Below are positions 1-9,172 of a DNA stretch of 43,023 bases, piece after piece. Each line of letters opens with the position of its first letter. The stretch's first letter is position 1. A program made the position numbers and the translations under genes. The stretch comes from Methylobacterium sp. J-068. Its GTDB lineage: Bacteria; Pseudomonadota; Alphaproteobacteria; Rhizobiales; Beijerinckiaceae. The notes under the pieces are model-generated. The model had not been told where the DNA came from. It made no database searches and saw only the letters and a list, made by a program, of their open reading frames with translations. The stretch spans positions 1 through 43,023 of the forward strand of contig NZ_JAKSXY010000026.1 in NCBI RefSeq assembly GCF_022829445.1, read 5' to 3'.

Positions 1-1406
1 TCGCGGGTCGGGACGATCACCGAGACCAGCGGCGCCGGTTCCGGCAGTGACCGCACCAGGCGGTTGAAGCCCAGGGGCCCCCGCACGGCGCTGGCCCCCA
101 TCGGCGCGGCGATGTCCGCGAGAGCGTTCAGCCGTGCCGCCTCGGCCCTCGCCAGGGCCCGGTCCGAGAAGGTCCCCGAGCCGCTCGCGGCGCGCCAGTG
201 ATAGAGGACGCGCGGCACATGGCGGATGCGCGCGGCCTCGAGCCTCGCGGTCACGCGCAGGAGAAGGTCGTGATCCTGGCTCCCCTCGAAGCCGGGGCGC
301 AAGCCGCCGGCCGCGCGCAGGATCTCGGCGCCGATCACCGTGAGGTGATTGATGTAGTTCTGGCCGTAGAGCAGCTCCCGATCGAAATCCGACTTGAAAT
401 GCGGCTCGAATCGGCGCCCGCGCCCATCGATCTTATCCTCGTCGCTGTAGATCAGCCCGAGCTCGGGATCGGATCGGATCGCGGCGGCGACGTGATAGAG
501 CGCCGTCTCGGCCAGCACGTCGTCATGGTCCAGGAACGCGATATAGGCGCCGCGGGCCTCGGCCAGCGCGTCGTTGGTGGCACGGGCGATGTGACCGTTC
601 CGCGCCCGTCGCGTCACGCGGATGCGCGGTTCCTCGGCGGCATGGCGGGCGAGGAGCCGGGGGATCGCCGGATCGGTCGAGGCATCGTCGGTGATGCGGA
701 GTTCCCAATGCGGGTAGAGCTGGTTCCGCACGGAGCGGATCGCCGCCTCCAGAACGCGGGGGGCGGGGTCGTGGACCGGCATCACGACGGAGATCAGCGG
801 GGGCGCGTCCCCGGCCGGGCCTCGCCCGCCCCAGGTCGCGATCTCCTCGCGGATGCGCCGGCGATCCGGATCGGTCAGGGTGTCGAACCGGGCGATCCAG
901 GTGCCGTAGCTCGTCTCCGCGCGGCGATCGAGCGCCCGCAGGAGCAGGCCCCGTCCCCGGACCTTCAGGCCGAGGCCGCGCCAGTAGACCGCTCGGGCCG
1001 TCATGGCGAAATCCCGGCGCAGGGCCTGCGCCACCAGGCCGAGGCGGCTCCGGCGCCGGATGGCGAAAACCGAGAGGTGGAACGGGGCTTCGCGCCCCAG
1101 GGGCGAGAGCCGCAGCGACCGCAGGCCCTCCGGCAGCCGCCCCGTCCAGGCGTAATCGTCGCCGCCGACCGCCTCTTCCGACAGCGTGACCGTGATGCCG
1201 GCGCCGTCCGCGCCGCGCGCCAGCGCGCTGAGGACGAGACGCCCGACGCCGCCGCTGCCCGCATCGCGATAGCGGATCGTCACCCAGGCCTCGCCGAGAG
1301 CCGCGTCCGCCAGATCCAGGGTCAGGGTCGCCCCATCCTGCGTGAAGGCCCGGTTGCCGGGCCCACCGCGCGGCCGGGGGAGGGTCGCCACCGGCGCTGC
1401 CGTCAT
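1..1406 (-). CDS. Two-domain GT2 family glycosyltransferase, 3' end beyond the window
   Basis: The frame is open from an ATG at 1406 to the left edge (468 codons), so the C-terminus is missing. About 200 N-terminal residues have no clear family match and end in a YGTWIARFD stretch, as often precedes GT-A domains in bacterial polysaccharide enzymes. A GT2 domain then begins near residue 203 (ISVVMPVHDP), with DDAST near 240, FLDHDDVL near 293 and IYSDEDKID further on. These carry the nucleotide-sugar and metal-binding aspartates. A second GT2 start (VSVIVPTR) appears near residue 457 at the edge, so the full protein probably has two catalytic domains. It would add sugars to a surface polysaccharide in the cytoplasm. 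The ATG lies two bases after the stop of the upstream gene, so the two are probably co-transcribed. Donor and acceptor sugars cannot be read from the sequence. Confidence 0.85.
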   Translation of the reverse strand, partial: MTAAPVATLPRPRGGPGNRAFTQDGATLTLDLADAALGEAWVTIRYRDAGSGGVGRLVLSALARGADGAGITVTLSEEAVGGDDYAWTGRLPEGLRSLRLSPLGREAPFHLSVFAIRRRSRLGLVAQALRRDFAMTARAVYWRGLGLKVRGRGLLLRALDRRAETSYGTWIARFDTLTDPDRRRIREEIATWGGRGPAGDAPPLISVVMPVHDPAPRVLEAAIRSVRNQLYPHWELRITDDASTDPAIPRLLARHAAEEPRIRVTRRARNGHIARATNDALAEARGAYIAFLDHDDVLAETALYHVAAAIRSDPELGLIYSDEDKIDGRGRRFEPHFKSDFDRELLYGQNYINHLTVIGAEILRAAGGLRPGFEGSQDHDLLLRVTARLEAARIRHVPRVLYHWRAASGSGTFSDRALARAEAARLNALADIAAPMGASAVRGPLGFNRLVRSLPEPAPLVSVIVPTR

Positions 1407-1408
1407 GC

Positions 1409-2455
1409 TCAGACGGTCCAGCCCTTGGACACCGCGTCGCGGACCGCATCCGTCATGGCGATGTCGAAGACCAGCATTTCCTGGGCGGCCTTCAGCCCGC
1501 GCAGACGGTCCGCGAGCACCAGCGTCTCGGCCGGAATCGGCTCGGGCGTCGGAGGCTGCGCGTCGATTCCGAGCCGGTCGAACAGGGTGGCGGCGAAGGC
1601 CTCGAAATAGTCGCGGTGCCCGACGATGCCCACGCGGGCGATGATCTCGATGGCGATGATCGAGTGCCCCGGCATGAGGCGCTCGTCGGGCAGCTTGGTG
1701 CTGAACTGCCGCGTCGTGGGGTTGTAGAGCATGCGGTAGGCCGTCTCCGGCAGCATCCGGAAGAAGCGCTTGAGGCTCCTGTTGTCCGACAGATCGTACT
1801 CGGTGATCGCCTCCACCGCATCCTTGAGCTGGCCCGCGCGCCAGGCCTGCACGGGATCGGCCGTCACGGAGGCCCGGGCCTTCAGCCAGAGCAGGCGGCT
1901 CGCCATCTCCACATAGGGATCGTGGAGCAGTGCCGTCGTGAGGAGGTTGTCGCCGACGAAGTAGCCCTCGTAGCGGGCCAGCGCGATCGTGCCGGAGAGG
2001 AACGACGAGGTCAGCCACGGACTCTCGAACAGGACGCGCAGCACCTCGTCCGAGAGGGAGCCGATCCTGAAATAGCTCTGTTGGAACCGGTCGAACACGA
2101 TGGATTGGAGCGCGCTGTCGCTGTTGATGCTGGCATCCACGAGCAGCACCTTGCCCTGGATCGGGCTGGGGTTCGGCGAGCGCCGGTAGATCAGCACGTT
2201 CGTGTCGGCATCGTAGATCTCGACCCGCCGCGCGGCGCTCACCCCCGGAACCTCGTCATCGGTGATCTCGAACACGCATTGCCCGGTGGAGTGCCAGCCC
2301 TGCGCCCGGATGACCGGATCGACGAGCCAGGCCTCCATCTCGGCGACCCGGCGTCCCTCGAGGCCCACATAGACCCGGCTGATGGCGGCCGGGTTGTCGG
2401 GAATGACCCAGCACCGGATGCGGTAGCCCAGGTCATGATCGACGTAGAAGCGCAT
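1409..2455 (-). CDS. Uncharacterised protein in polysaccharide locus
   Basis: This 348-residue protein is not recognised. The start is set at the ATG at 2455 (MRFYVDHDLGYRIRCWVIPD); the frame stays open further upstream, but that translation is arginine- and proline-rich and looks non-coding. The first 100 or so residues look like a beta-strand-rich domain (RVYVGLEGRRVAEMEAW, CVFEITDDEVPG). The remainder is mostly helical with no membrane segment or signal peptide. Near residue 90 is VEIYDADTNVLIYRR and near residue 110 KVLLVDASINSDSALQS. It is followed after two bases by the GT2 gene, which ties it to glycan synthesis or its control. A sulfotransferase-like or glycan-modifying role is possible, but no PAPS-binding or other catalytic motif is evident. 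Confidence 0.7.
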   Translation of the reverse strand: MRFYVDHDLGYRIRCWVIPDNPAAISRVYVGLEGRRVAEMEAWLVDPVIRAQGWHSTGQCVFEITDDEVPGVSAARRVEIYDADTNVLIYRRSPNPSPIQGKVLLVDASINSDSALQSIVFDRFQQSYFRIGSLSDEVLRVLFESPWLTSSFLSGTIALARYEGYFVGDNLLTTALLHDPYVEMASRLLWLKARASVTADPVQAWRAGQLKDAVEAITEYDLSDNRSLKRFFRMLPETAYRMLYNPTTRQFSTKLPDERLMPGHSIIAIEIIARVGIVGHRDYFEAFAATLFDRLGIDAQPPTPEPIPAETLVLADRLRGLKAAQEMLVFDIAMTDAVRDAVSKGWTV

Positions 2456-2769
2456 TCCTCGTCCGTTGCTCGTTGCACAGCAGACCCGCCCGAGGCGGAT
2501 CAGGTTCGGGACGACCCATCCCGCAATCGTCCGGCCCCGACCCGGTGACCTGTCGGAGGCGGCGACCCGTCGGGGCCGAGGCGGGCGGACCCACGTCCCC
2601 GCGCGCCATCCACCCGATCGATCATCGAACCGACATGCGGGCCTTAGCGCATTTTTCATCGCAGTGCAGCGTCATCCGGACGCCGCGCATCTTCGATGCG
2701 CGATGGGCCTTGCGCGCCTCCGGACCCCACGCTATAGCCCCCGTCATCGGCGCCGGACGGCACCGGTGA
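2456..2769. other. Intergenic region without a gene
   Basis: No convincing gene is present in these 314 bases. The frames that are open are high-arginine shadows typical of GC-rich DNA. The region holds the upstream end of the minus-strand polysaccharide pair and a possible sigma-70 promoter for the tRNA. Confidence 0.6.
2710..2737 (+). promoter_or_regulatory. Possible sigma-70 promoter of tRNA-Val
   Basis: TTGCGC at 2710-2715 and CTATAG at 2732-2737 are separated by 16 bases. The -10 box ends 32 bases before the mature tRNA 5' end, a plausible leader length. The match to the consensus is moderate. Confidence 0.4.
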
Positions 2770-2844
2770 GGGCGCGTAGCTCAGCGGGAGAGCACTACCT
2801 TGACATGGTAGGGGTCACAGGTTCGATCCCTGTCGCGCCCACCA
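2770..2844 (+). tRNA. tRNA-Val (anticodon GAC)
   Basis: A full cloverleaf of 75 bases with an encoded CCA. The acceptor stem GGGCGCG pairs with CGCGCCC. The D arm is GCTC/GAGC, the anticodon stem CTACC/GGTAG encloses loop TTGACAT (anticodon GAC), and the T arm ACAGG/CCTGT encloses TTCGATC. The discriminator base is A. GAC reads the valine codons GUC and GUU. It stands alone between two polysaccharide gene groups, on the opposite strand to both. Confidence 0.97.
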
Positions 2845-2874
2845 TTCCACCTCGATGGAATGGTCGAGAAAAAC

Positions 2875-2898
2875 GGGCTCCCTCGCGGGGGCCCTTTC
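2875..2898 (+). terminator. Rho-independent terminator after tRNA-Val
   Basis: An eight-pair stem GGGCTCCC/GGGGGCCC (one G-T pair) closes loop TCGC and is followed by TTTCTCGTT. It lies 30 bases after the tRNA. A second small inverted repeat, ATTCCA...TGGAAT, lies between them at 2844-2861. Confidence 0.7.
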
Positions 2899-3129
2899 TC
2901 GTTGGAGATCGGCGTGCCGTCACCGTCCGCCATGCGGGCACCGAGCGGAACCGCCCGGCGGAGCAGTCCCCGACGCCCGGCGAACCGGTCCCGACGCGAT
3001 CGGTCCTCGACCCCTATCGCGGCCCCTCGATCGGGGCCTGTCCGAGCGGCGACGGCCGACGGTCCCGACGCTCACGGAATCCACCGGAGCGCCGCGCAGC
3101 CCGGACGATCCGGCGGCTCGAACGGGCCC

Positions 3130-4179
3130 CTATCGGTTCGACTGCGCTTCCGCCAGATCGGAGCGCACCATCTCCTCGACCAGTTCGAGGAACGTCACGG
3201 TGTGCTTCCAGCCGAGCTTCTCGCGGGCCTTGGTCGGGTCGCCCAGGAGTTGCTCCACCTCCGTCGGGCGGAAATGGCGCGGGTCGATCTTGACGAGGAT
3301 GTTGCCGGTTCTGGCGTCGATCCCCTCCTCGTCAACGCCCGCGCCCCGCCATTCGATCGTCTTGCCGACGACCGCGAAGGAACGCTCCACGAACTCGCGC
3401 ACCGAGTGCATCTCACCGGTCGCCAGCACGTAATCGTCCGGCTCGTCCTGCTGGACGATGCGCCACATGCCCTCGACGTAGTCGCGGGCATGCCCCCAGT
3501 CGCGCAGCGCATCGAGATTGCCCAGGAACAGCGTGGGTTGCTGGCCGACCTCGATCGCCGCCACCGCGCGCGTGATCTTCCGGGTCACGAAGGTCTCGCC
3601 ACGCCGCGGACTCTCGTGGTTGAAGAGGATGCCGTTCGACGCGTGCATCTTGTAGGCCTCGCGGTAGTTCACCGCGATCCAGTAGGCGTAGAGCTTCGCG
3701 ACCGCATAGGGACTGCGGGGATAGAACGGCGTGGTCTCCCGCTGCGGGACTTCCTGAACCTTGCCGTAGAGTTCCGACGTCGAGGCCTGATAGAAGCGCG
3801 TCTTCTCGCTCAGTCCGAGGATGCGGATCGCCTCCAGAATGCGCAGGGTGCCCACCGCGTCGGAGTTGGCGGTGTATTCGGGCGTCTCGAAGCTGACGGC
3901 GACGTGGCTCTGCGCGCCGAGGTTGTAGACCTCGTCCGGAACCGTTTCCTGCATGATCCGGATCAGATTGGTCGCATCGGTCAGCTCACCGTAATGCATG
4001 TAGAAGTTCGTCGATTTGATCCGAGGGTCGGTGTAGAGATGATCGACCCGTCCGGTGTTGAACGACGAGGATCGCCGCTTGAGGCCATGGACGACGTAGC
4101 CTTTTTCGAGCAACAGGGAGGCGAGATAGCTTCCATCCTGACCCGTCACGCCCGTGATCAGAGCTGTCTTCTGTGTCAT
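3130..4179 (-). CDS. gmd: GDP-mannose 4,6-dehydratase
   Basis: Converts GDP-D-mannose to GDP-4-keto-6-deoxy-D-mannose, the first step towards GDP-L-fucose and GDP-rhamnose. The 349 residues match the family length. The N-terminal Rossmann motif is [12 protein letters not shown] (residues 9-20), followed by the NADP-binding [11 protein letters not shown] stretch near residue 34. The catalytic TSE (134-136) and the YxxxK pair Y158/K162 of short-chain dehydrogenases are present, as is [16 protein letters not shown], a family hallmark. The cytosolic enzyme uses NADP as a recycled cofactor. The fcl gene lies 89 bases upstream in the same direction and supplies the next enzyme, so the pair makes GDP-L-fucose for the surface glycan built by nearby glycosyltransferases. 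Confidence 0.97.
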   Translation of the reverse strand: MTQKTALITGVTGQDGSYLASLLLEKGYVVHGLKRRSSSFNTGRVDHLYTDPRIKSTNFYMHYGELTDATNLIRIMQETVPDEVYNLGAQSHVAVSFETPEYTANSDAVGTLRILEAIRILGLSEKTRFYQASTSELYGKVQEVPQRETTPFYPRSPYAVAKLYAYWIAVNYREAYKMHASNGILFNHESPRRGETFVTRKITRAVAAIEVGQQPTLFLGNLDALRDWGHARDYVEGMWRIVQQDEPDDYVLATGEMHSVREFVERSFAVVGKTIEWRGAGVDEEGIDARTGNILVKIDPRHFRPTEVEQLLGDPTKAREKLGWKHTVTFLELVEEMVRSDLAEAQSNR

Positions 4180-4268
4180 TGCTATGCATGGCTCCCTGAT
4201 GACCCGAAGATCAAGCTCCGGTCCGATCGAGTCTCTTATCTGATCTCAAAACCGTGTTGCATAGACGT

Positions 4269-5216
4269 TTACGCCTCCGGATGATTTTGACGGAACCACG
4301 CGTAAGCTCCGGCGATCCCCGTTCGGAGATCGATCCGGGCCTGCCATCCGAGATCGTGGAGGCGCGTGACGTCGAGAAGCTTTCGCGGCGTGCCGTCCGG
4401 CTTCGTGGTGTCGAACGCCAGTTCGCCCTCCCAATCCAGGACTCGGGCGATGGTTTCGGCCAGTTCGCGGATCGTGAGTTCCTGACCGGACCCGACGTTG
4501 ACCGGTTCGTCGCCCGAATAGTGCTTCATCAGAAACACGCAGGCATCGGCGAGATCGTCGACGTGGAGGAATTCGCGGAACGGCGTCCCGGTGCCCCACA
4601 GCGTGATCATGCCGAGACCGGCGCGCTTGGCCTCGTGGACCTTGCGAAGCAGCGCGGGAAGAACGTGGCTGTTCTCGAGGTCGTAATTGTCGGCCGGTCC
4701 GTAGAGGTTCGTCGGCATCGCCGAGATGAAATCGGCCCCGTGCTGGCGCCGATAGGCCTGGCACAGCTTCAGCCCCGCGATCTTGGCGATGGCGTACCAC
4801 TCGTTGGTGGGCTCCAGCGGCCCCGTCAGAAGCGCGCTTTCCTTGATCGGCTGGTCGGCCATCTTCGGGTAGATGCAGGACGAGCCGAGAAACAGCAGCT
4901 TCTCGACACCGACCGCATGCGCACTCCGGATCAGGTTCGCCTCGATCATGAGGTTGTCGTACAGGAAGTCGGCCGGATAGGTGTCGTTGGCGCCGATCCC
5001 GCCGACCTTGGCGGCGGCGAGGAAGAGGGCCTGTGGGCGTTCCGAGGCCATCCACCGCTCGACCTCGGCCTGCCGGCGCAGGTCGACCTCGTCGCGCCCG
5101 ATCGTCAGCACCGTGCAGTTCTCGGAGGCCAGCCGCCGAACCAGGGCCGAGCCAACCATGCCGCGATGGCCCGCCACGAGAACGCGCTTCCTGGAGAGGT
5201 CGTACATCTTGTTCAT
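4269..5216 (-). CDS. fcl: GDP-L-fucose synthase (epimerase/reductase)
   Basis: Epimerises GDP-4-keto-6-deoxymannose at C3 and C5 and reduces it with NADPH to GDP-L-fucose. With the ATG at 5216 the protein has 315 residues, the usual length; upstream extension of the frame reads as non-coding. The Rossmann glycine motif GHRGMVG is at residues 16-22. [12 protein letters not shown] carries the catalytic serine, [11 protein letters not shown] carries the YxxxK pair, and [12 protein letters not shown] is a family signature. It is transcribed towards gmd and probably co-expressed with it. In related genomes the pair sits in exopolysaccharide loci, which fits the glycosyltransferase at the window start. 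Confidence 0.95.
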   Translation of the reverse strand: MNKMYDLSRKRVLVAGHRGMVGSALVRRLASENCTVLTIGRDEVDLRRQAEVERWMASERPQALFLAAAKVGGIGANDTYPADFLYDNLMIEANLIRSAHAVGVEKLLFLGSSCIYPKMADQPIKESALLTGPLEPTNEWYAIAKIAGLKLCQAYRRQHGADFISAMPTNLYGPADNYDLENSHVLPALLRKVHEAKRAGLGMITLWGTGTPFREFLHVDDLADACVFLMKHYSGDEPVNVGSGQELTIRELAETIARVLDWEGELAFDTTKPDGTPRKLLDVTRLHDLGWQARIDLRTGIAGAYAWFRQNHPEA

Positions 5217-5762
5217 GGGACAACCCGATTCCCGAGCCCGGCTTGGGTCGGCGAGACCTGTCTCGCCATGATCCAATTCATTTCGATCCCGCGGCAGTAG
5301 CAGAACCGGATCACCGAAATCTGCGCCTCGCAGATCGGGAGGTCGAGGTCCCACGCAATTTTACAGATTTGCGTTGCGAAGTTCATAATGAGGAACCGCG
5401 AATGACGCGGTGGCGCTTCACGTCGATGAAGCGGACGTGGAACGGACCGCTTCCGACCCTCGCGGACGGGGCCTTTCGCCGGGGCGTACTGCGAATCTTC
5501 CCGCACGCGGCACCGGGCTGCGTGAACGGCGTCCGCGCGACGACCGGCACCTCGACGGTTCGCCCGCGGAATGCGGGCCCGGCCGATGGGACGAACCGAG
5601 GCGAAATGGACACACGGGCCGGTTTCGTCCGGATCGGTACGACGTCACGCCGGCTTTTCGCCCGCGACCGACATCCCGATCACCACGACCTTTGGTAGGG
5701 TGAAACGGCGGCAGCCGGATGCCTTCCGATCCGCACGACGCTCTCCCCTCGTGGAAACGGCC
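5217..5762. other. Divergent intergenic region without a gene
   Basis: These 546 bases separate fcl (minus) from the TonB receptor (plus), so promoters for both should lie here. No protein-like frame is visible. An AT-richer stretch at about 5348-5395, including ATTTTACAGATTTGCG and TTCATAATGAGG, is the best place for a promoter, but I see no clear -35/-10 pair, Fur box or other operator. Confidence 0.55.
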
Positions 5763-8132
5763 ATGCAGCGCGGCGTCTTCCGCGATCAGATCCGCCAGCG
5801 GAGACATCCCGGACAGCCCACCCCACGGCCTGGAACGCGCGTCTTCGTCCGCGCGAGGCTTCTGTGCGCCCTTCCGCTCGGAGCGATCCTCGCTCCGGTC
5901 CTCGCCATGGCGGAGGCTCCGACCGAGGGCGTCACCCTGGAGGAACTCTCGGTCGGGCGTTCGGAAGGGGGAATCCCCTTCGGCGTCATGGCGCCGCCGG
6001 GTTCGGCGCCCGGCGTGATCGAGCATCCCGTGGGTCAGGTCGTCAGCACGGTGGGGCGGGACGACACCATCGCGAACCGCGCCGCCACCGATATCGGCGC
6101 GGTCCTCGTCAACAGCCCCGGCGTCACCGTACGGCCGGGCAGCGGCGGGCGCGACGTGGTGGTCTCGATCCGGGGCAACAACGCGCGCTCCACGGCCGTC
6201 CTGCGCAACATGGTGGTGCTGGAGGACGGGTTCGTCCTGACCCAGCCCGACGGCGTCTCGCGCTTCGACCTCGTGGATCCGCGCGCCTATAGCCGCATCG
6301 ACGTGTTCCGGGGTCCGCAATCGGCCCTGTTCGGCAATTACGCCACCGGCGGCGCGCTCGCCTTCCGCACCCGCACGGGGCGGGAGATCGACGGCTACGA
6401 GATCGGCACCGATGCGGGCAGCTTCGGCTACCTCAGCAATTACTTTACCGTGGGCGGGGCCAGCGGCCCCTTCGAGATCAGCCTGTTCGCCAGCAGGGTC
6501 CGCTCGGACGGTTTTCAGGAGAACAGTGCCTACGACACCCAGACCGTCAACCTGCTGGCGAGCTATACGCCATCGCCCGACACGCGGCTGACCCTCAAGG
6601 TCATCAGCAACGCGCTCCAGGCGAGGGTGCCGGCGCGCGCCTCCCTCGACCAGTATCGGATCAACCCCGACCAGCGGGGCTGCGCCACCGCCGCCACGGC
6701 GGCCCCCGGCTGCACCCTGACGAACCTCTTCCGCAACGGCGCCTTCGGAGCCACCGTGCCGGTGACCGCCGCTCAGGCCGCCTTCGGGCGCGACGACCCC
6801 CGCACATTCGTGGCGGCGCGCCTGGAGCACGACATCGACGCGCAGACGACCTGGCGCGTGCAGGCCGGCTTCGACGACCGCAACTTCAACCAGCTCTTCT
6901 ACACCTCGGCGTTTCTGGGGTCCGATCCGTCCTGGAACCTCCTGACCGACGTGACCCGGCGCTTCGACCTGTTCGGCCTGCCGGCGGTCGGATACGCGGT
7001 GCTGAACTACGAGACGCTCGACATCCAGGTGACGACGTTCAACCGGGTGCTCGGCGACGGGCCGGCGCTGGGCGCCCTCGTCGGCGACCAGCGGGGACGT
7101 CAGACCAATCTCGGCGGCCGCGCGCGCACCGAGGTGGCGCTCTCGGACCAGTGGACAGGCATCCTCGGGCTGGGCGCGACGCAGACGGGCATCACGGGGC
7201 GCAATCTCGCCTATGCCTATTCGCAGGCGGGGCGGACGACCAGCGTGGTCGATGCCCGGCGCAGCTTCCAGAACATCGCGCCCGAACTGGCGCTCCTCTA
7301 CCGGCCGAACCCGGCCTGGGCCCTTCGCGGCCGGGCCGCGACCGGATACGCCACGCCGAGCGGCAGCAATCTCTTCGTCAACACCAATGGGATGCCCGGC
7401 AACAACACCGAGCTCCAGGCACAGGAAAATCTCGGTTTCGACCTGGGGGCGGACTGGACGCCCACGGAGACCCTACGCCTCAGCCTCACGGGCTTTCGCG
7501 AGTTCTTCCGCAACGAACTCCTGTCGCAATCCCCGGGAGGGGGGCGCCTCAGCTACTTCGTCAACGCACCCGCCTCTGAACATCGCGGCATCGAATTCGG
7601 GGGCGCGTGGAGCTTCGCGCCGGGCTGGCGCGGCGTGCTCGCCTACACCTTCGACGATCAGATCTATACCCGCTTCTCCGAACAGCTGAGCGCCGGGGCC
7701 GTCACCGCGCGCTTCGACCGGGCGGGCAAGCGCATTCCCGGCGTGCCGGCGCACCAGCTCCTGGCACGGGTCGGCTACGACCAGGCGGGCGGCCCCCTGG
7801 ATGGCCTGGGCGGCTTCGTCGAGATGGTGGCCCAGGACGGCGTCTTCATCGACAACGGAAACCAGCTTCGGACGCCGGGCTATGCCATCCTCAACGCCAA
7901 TCTCCACTATGTCACGAACCTGACGGGCGCCGCCGCCAAGCGCCTCAACCTGTACGTCGAGGTCCGAAACCTGCTCGACACCACCACCGTGGCCTCCGCC
8001 CAAAACCTCGCCAGTTCCCTCGATGCGGTCACGCGCCAGCCGAACAATGCCGCGGTCCTGTCCGCGACGACGGGCTCCATCCTGCCCGGCGCCCCGCGAA
8101 CCATCGTGGGGGGATTGAAACTGTCGTTCTGA
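5763..8132 (+). CDS. TonB-dependent outer-membrane receptor
   Basis: A ligand-gated outer-membrane transporter energised by TonB-ExbBD. The ATG at 5763 gives 789 residues and a positively charged leader followed by a hydrophobic core ending in LAMAEA, a credible Sec signal peptide. The frame is open further upstream, but that part is not protein-like. A possible TonB box (VTLEELSV) follows the signal. The plug domain includes VLVNSPGVTVRPG, VSIRGNNARS and DVFRGPQSALFGNYATGGAL, typical plug signatures. The remaining 550 or so residues show alternating beta strands and end in LKLSF, with the terminal phenylalanine of outer-membrane barrels. The substrate is unknown. No siderophore, cobalamin or lanthanide genes lie next to it, and the neighbours face the opposite way. 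Confidence 0.92.
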   Translation: MQRGVFRDQIRQRRHPGQPTPRPGTRVFVRARLLCALPLGAILAPVLAMAEAPTEGVTLEELSVGRSEGGIPFGVMAPPGSAPGVIEHPVGQVVSTVGRDDTIANRAATDIGAVLVNSPGVTVRPGSGGRDVVVSIRGNNARSTAVLRNMVVLEDGFVLTQPDGVSRFDLVDPRAYSRIDVFRGPQSALFGNYATGGALAFRTRTGREIDGYEIGTDAGSFGYLSNYFTVGGASGPFEISLFASRVRSDGFQENSAYDTQTVNLLASYTPSPDTRLTLKVISNALQARVPARASLDQYRINPDQRGCATAATAAPGCTLTNLFRNGAFGATVPVTAAQAAFGRDDPRTFVAARLEHDIDAQTTWRVQAGFDDRNFNQLFYTSAFLGSDPSWNLLTDVTRRFDLFGLPAVGYAVLNYETLDIQVTTFNRVLGDGPALGALVGDQRGRQTNLGGRARTEVALSDQWTGILGLGATQTGITGRNLAYAYSQAGRTTSVVDARRSFQNIAPELALLYRPNPAWALRGRAATGYATPSGSNLFVNTNGMPGNNTELQAQENLGFDLGADWTPTETLRLSLTGFREFFRNELLSQSPGGGRLSYFVNAPASEHRGIEFGGAWSFAPGWRGVLAYTFDDQIYTRFSEQLSAGAVTARFDRAGKRIPGVPAHQLLARVGYDQAGGPLDGLGGFVEMVAQDGVFIDNGNQLRTPGYAILNANLHYVTNLTGAAAKRLNLYVEVRNLLDTTTVASAQNLASSLDAVTRQPNNAAVLSATTGSILPGAPRTIVGGLKLSF

Positions 8133-8218
8133 CGGTGCCACGAATTCGGGCGCGGGCCGCGCCGAGCCGCCGCCGAGTTCGGGGCGATGAGCGGCGCTCC
8201 GCCCGTGCGGGCGGCGAC

Positions 8219-8270
8219 GTTCGCCCGAGCCCGGCGGTCACGGGCGGGGCGGCATCACGCTCGGGCGAGC
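8219..8270. terminator. Inverted repeat between convergent genes
   Basis: TCGCCCGAGC at 8221-8230 is perfectly complementary to GCTCGGGCGA at 8259-8268, with a 28-base spacer that is itself GC-rich. It lies between the convergent ends of the TonB receptor and the ABC permease. There is no T tract, so it may be only a transcript-end hairpin. Confidence 0.3.
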
Positions 8271-8280
8271 CTCGGGATCG

Positions 8281-9171
8281 TCACCCCGACCGCAACCCGG
8301 CCTTCGCCCTGCGCCGCTGGAGATACAGGCTGGTTCCCAGGGCGAGGCCGATCACCGCGAGCGACAGGCCCGTGGTGAGGGTGCCGAGGGCGTAGATTTC
8401 CGGCGTCGTCACGGTCGTGGTCAGTCCCTGCAGCTCGAGCGGCAACGTATTGCGGCCGCCGATGGCCTGGCTGGTGCGGGCGAGTTCGTCGAAGGACAGG
8501 GTGAAGCCGAACAGGGCGACGCCGACGAGGGAGGGGCCGAGGATCGGCACGACCACGTGCCGCAGGGTCTGCGGGCCGGTGGCGCCGAGGTCGCGGGCGG
8601 CCTCCTCGTAGGCCGGATCGAACCGGTTGAAGACCGCGAACATGATCAGCAGCCCGAAGGGCAGGGTCCAGGTCAGGTGCGCGCCCAAGGCCGAGGTGTA
8701 GAGGCCCATCAGCGTGCCGTGCTCCTGGAGCCAGCCCCAGCCGCTCCGGGCGGCGGCCCAGTTCACCGCCTCGTCGAGGAGGCGGAATTCCAAACCGATG
8801 CCGAGCGAGACCACGATGGAGGGCACGATCAGGCTCGCCACCGCGACCGTGAAGAGCGCGCCCTCGCCGCGGAAGCGCTTGCGGAAGGCGAGGCCGGCGA
8901 AGAACGCGATGCCGACGGTGAGCAGCATCACCACGAGACCGAGGCGGAGCGAGCGCCAGAGGGCGCCCCAGATGTCGACGATGCCGAGCCCCGCCCAGAG
9001 CTTGCCGAACCAGTGGGTCGAGACCCCGTTCATCGGGAAGGTCAGGCCGCCCTGCGGTCCCTGGAAGCTGAGGACCAGGATAGTCAGCGTCGGCCCGTAC
9101 AGGAACGCGACGAACAGGGCGAAGAACGCCGCCAGGGCGTAGAAGGCCGGGGAGCGGGGCCCGTCGCCCAT
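8281..9171 (-). CDS. ABC transporter permease, PotC-type
   Basis: Inner-membrane permease of a spermidine/putrescine-type ABC importer (296 residues, about six membrane segments). The cytoplasmic EAA loop that docks on the ATPase reads EEAARDLGATGPQTLRHVVVP, with the conserved glycine. FTLSFDELARTSQAIGG, a variant of the FxxSxDE motif of PotC-like permeases, follows it. The ATG at 9171 lies one base after the stop of the companion permease, a sign of tight coupling. It is the last gene of the run ATPase, binding protein, permease, permease. The transported compound cannot be read from the permease. Polyamines are the family default, but the upstream dihydropyrimidinase suggests a nitrogenous compound such as a ureide or hydantoin. 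Confidence 0.92.
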   Translation of the reverse strand: MGDGPRSPAFYALAAFFALFVAFLYGPTLTILVLSFQGPQGGLTFPMNGVSTHWFGKLWAGLGIVDIWGALWRSLRLGLVVMLLTVGIAFFAGLAFRKRFRGEGALFTVAVASLIVPSIVVSLGIGLEFRLLDEAVNWAAARSGWGWLQEHGTLMGLYTSALGAHLTWTLPFGLLIMFAVFNRFDPAYEEAARDLGATGPQTLRHVVVPILGPSLVGVALFGFTLSFDELARTSQAIGGRNTLPLELQGLTTTVTTPEIYALGTLTTGLSLAVIGLALGTSLYLQRRRAKAGLRSG

Positions 9172-9172
9172 C

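Noticed and set aside
198..1610. A 470-codon plus-strand frame over the glycosyltransferase
   Set aside because: The minus strand encodes a clear GT2 enzyme with its motifs in order; the plus-strand product is not protein-like.
2770..2844. tRNA-Val as the edge of an integrated island
   Set aside because: No integrase gene and no second copy of the tRNA 3' end were found in the window. The nearby sugar genes match the general composition.
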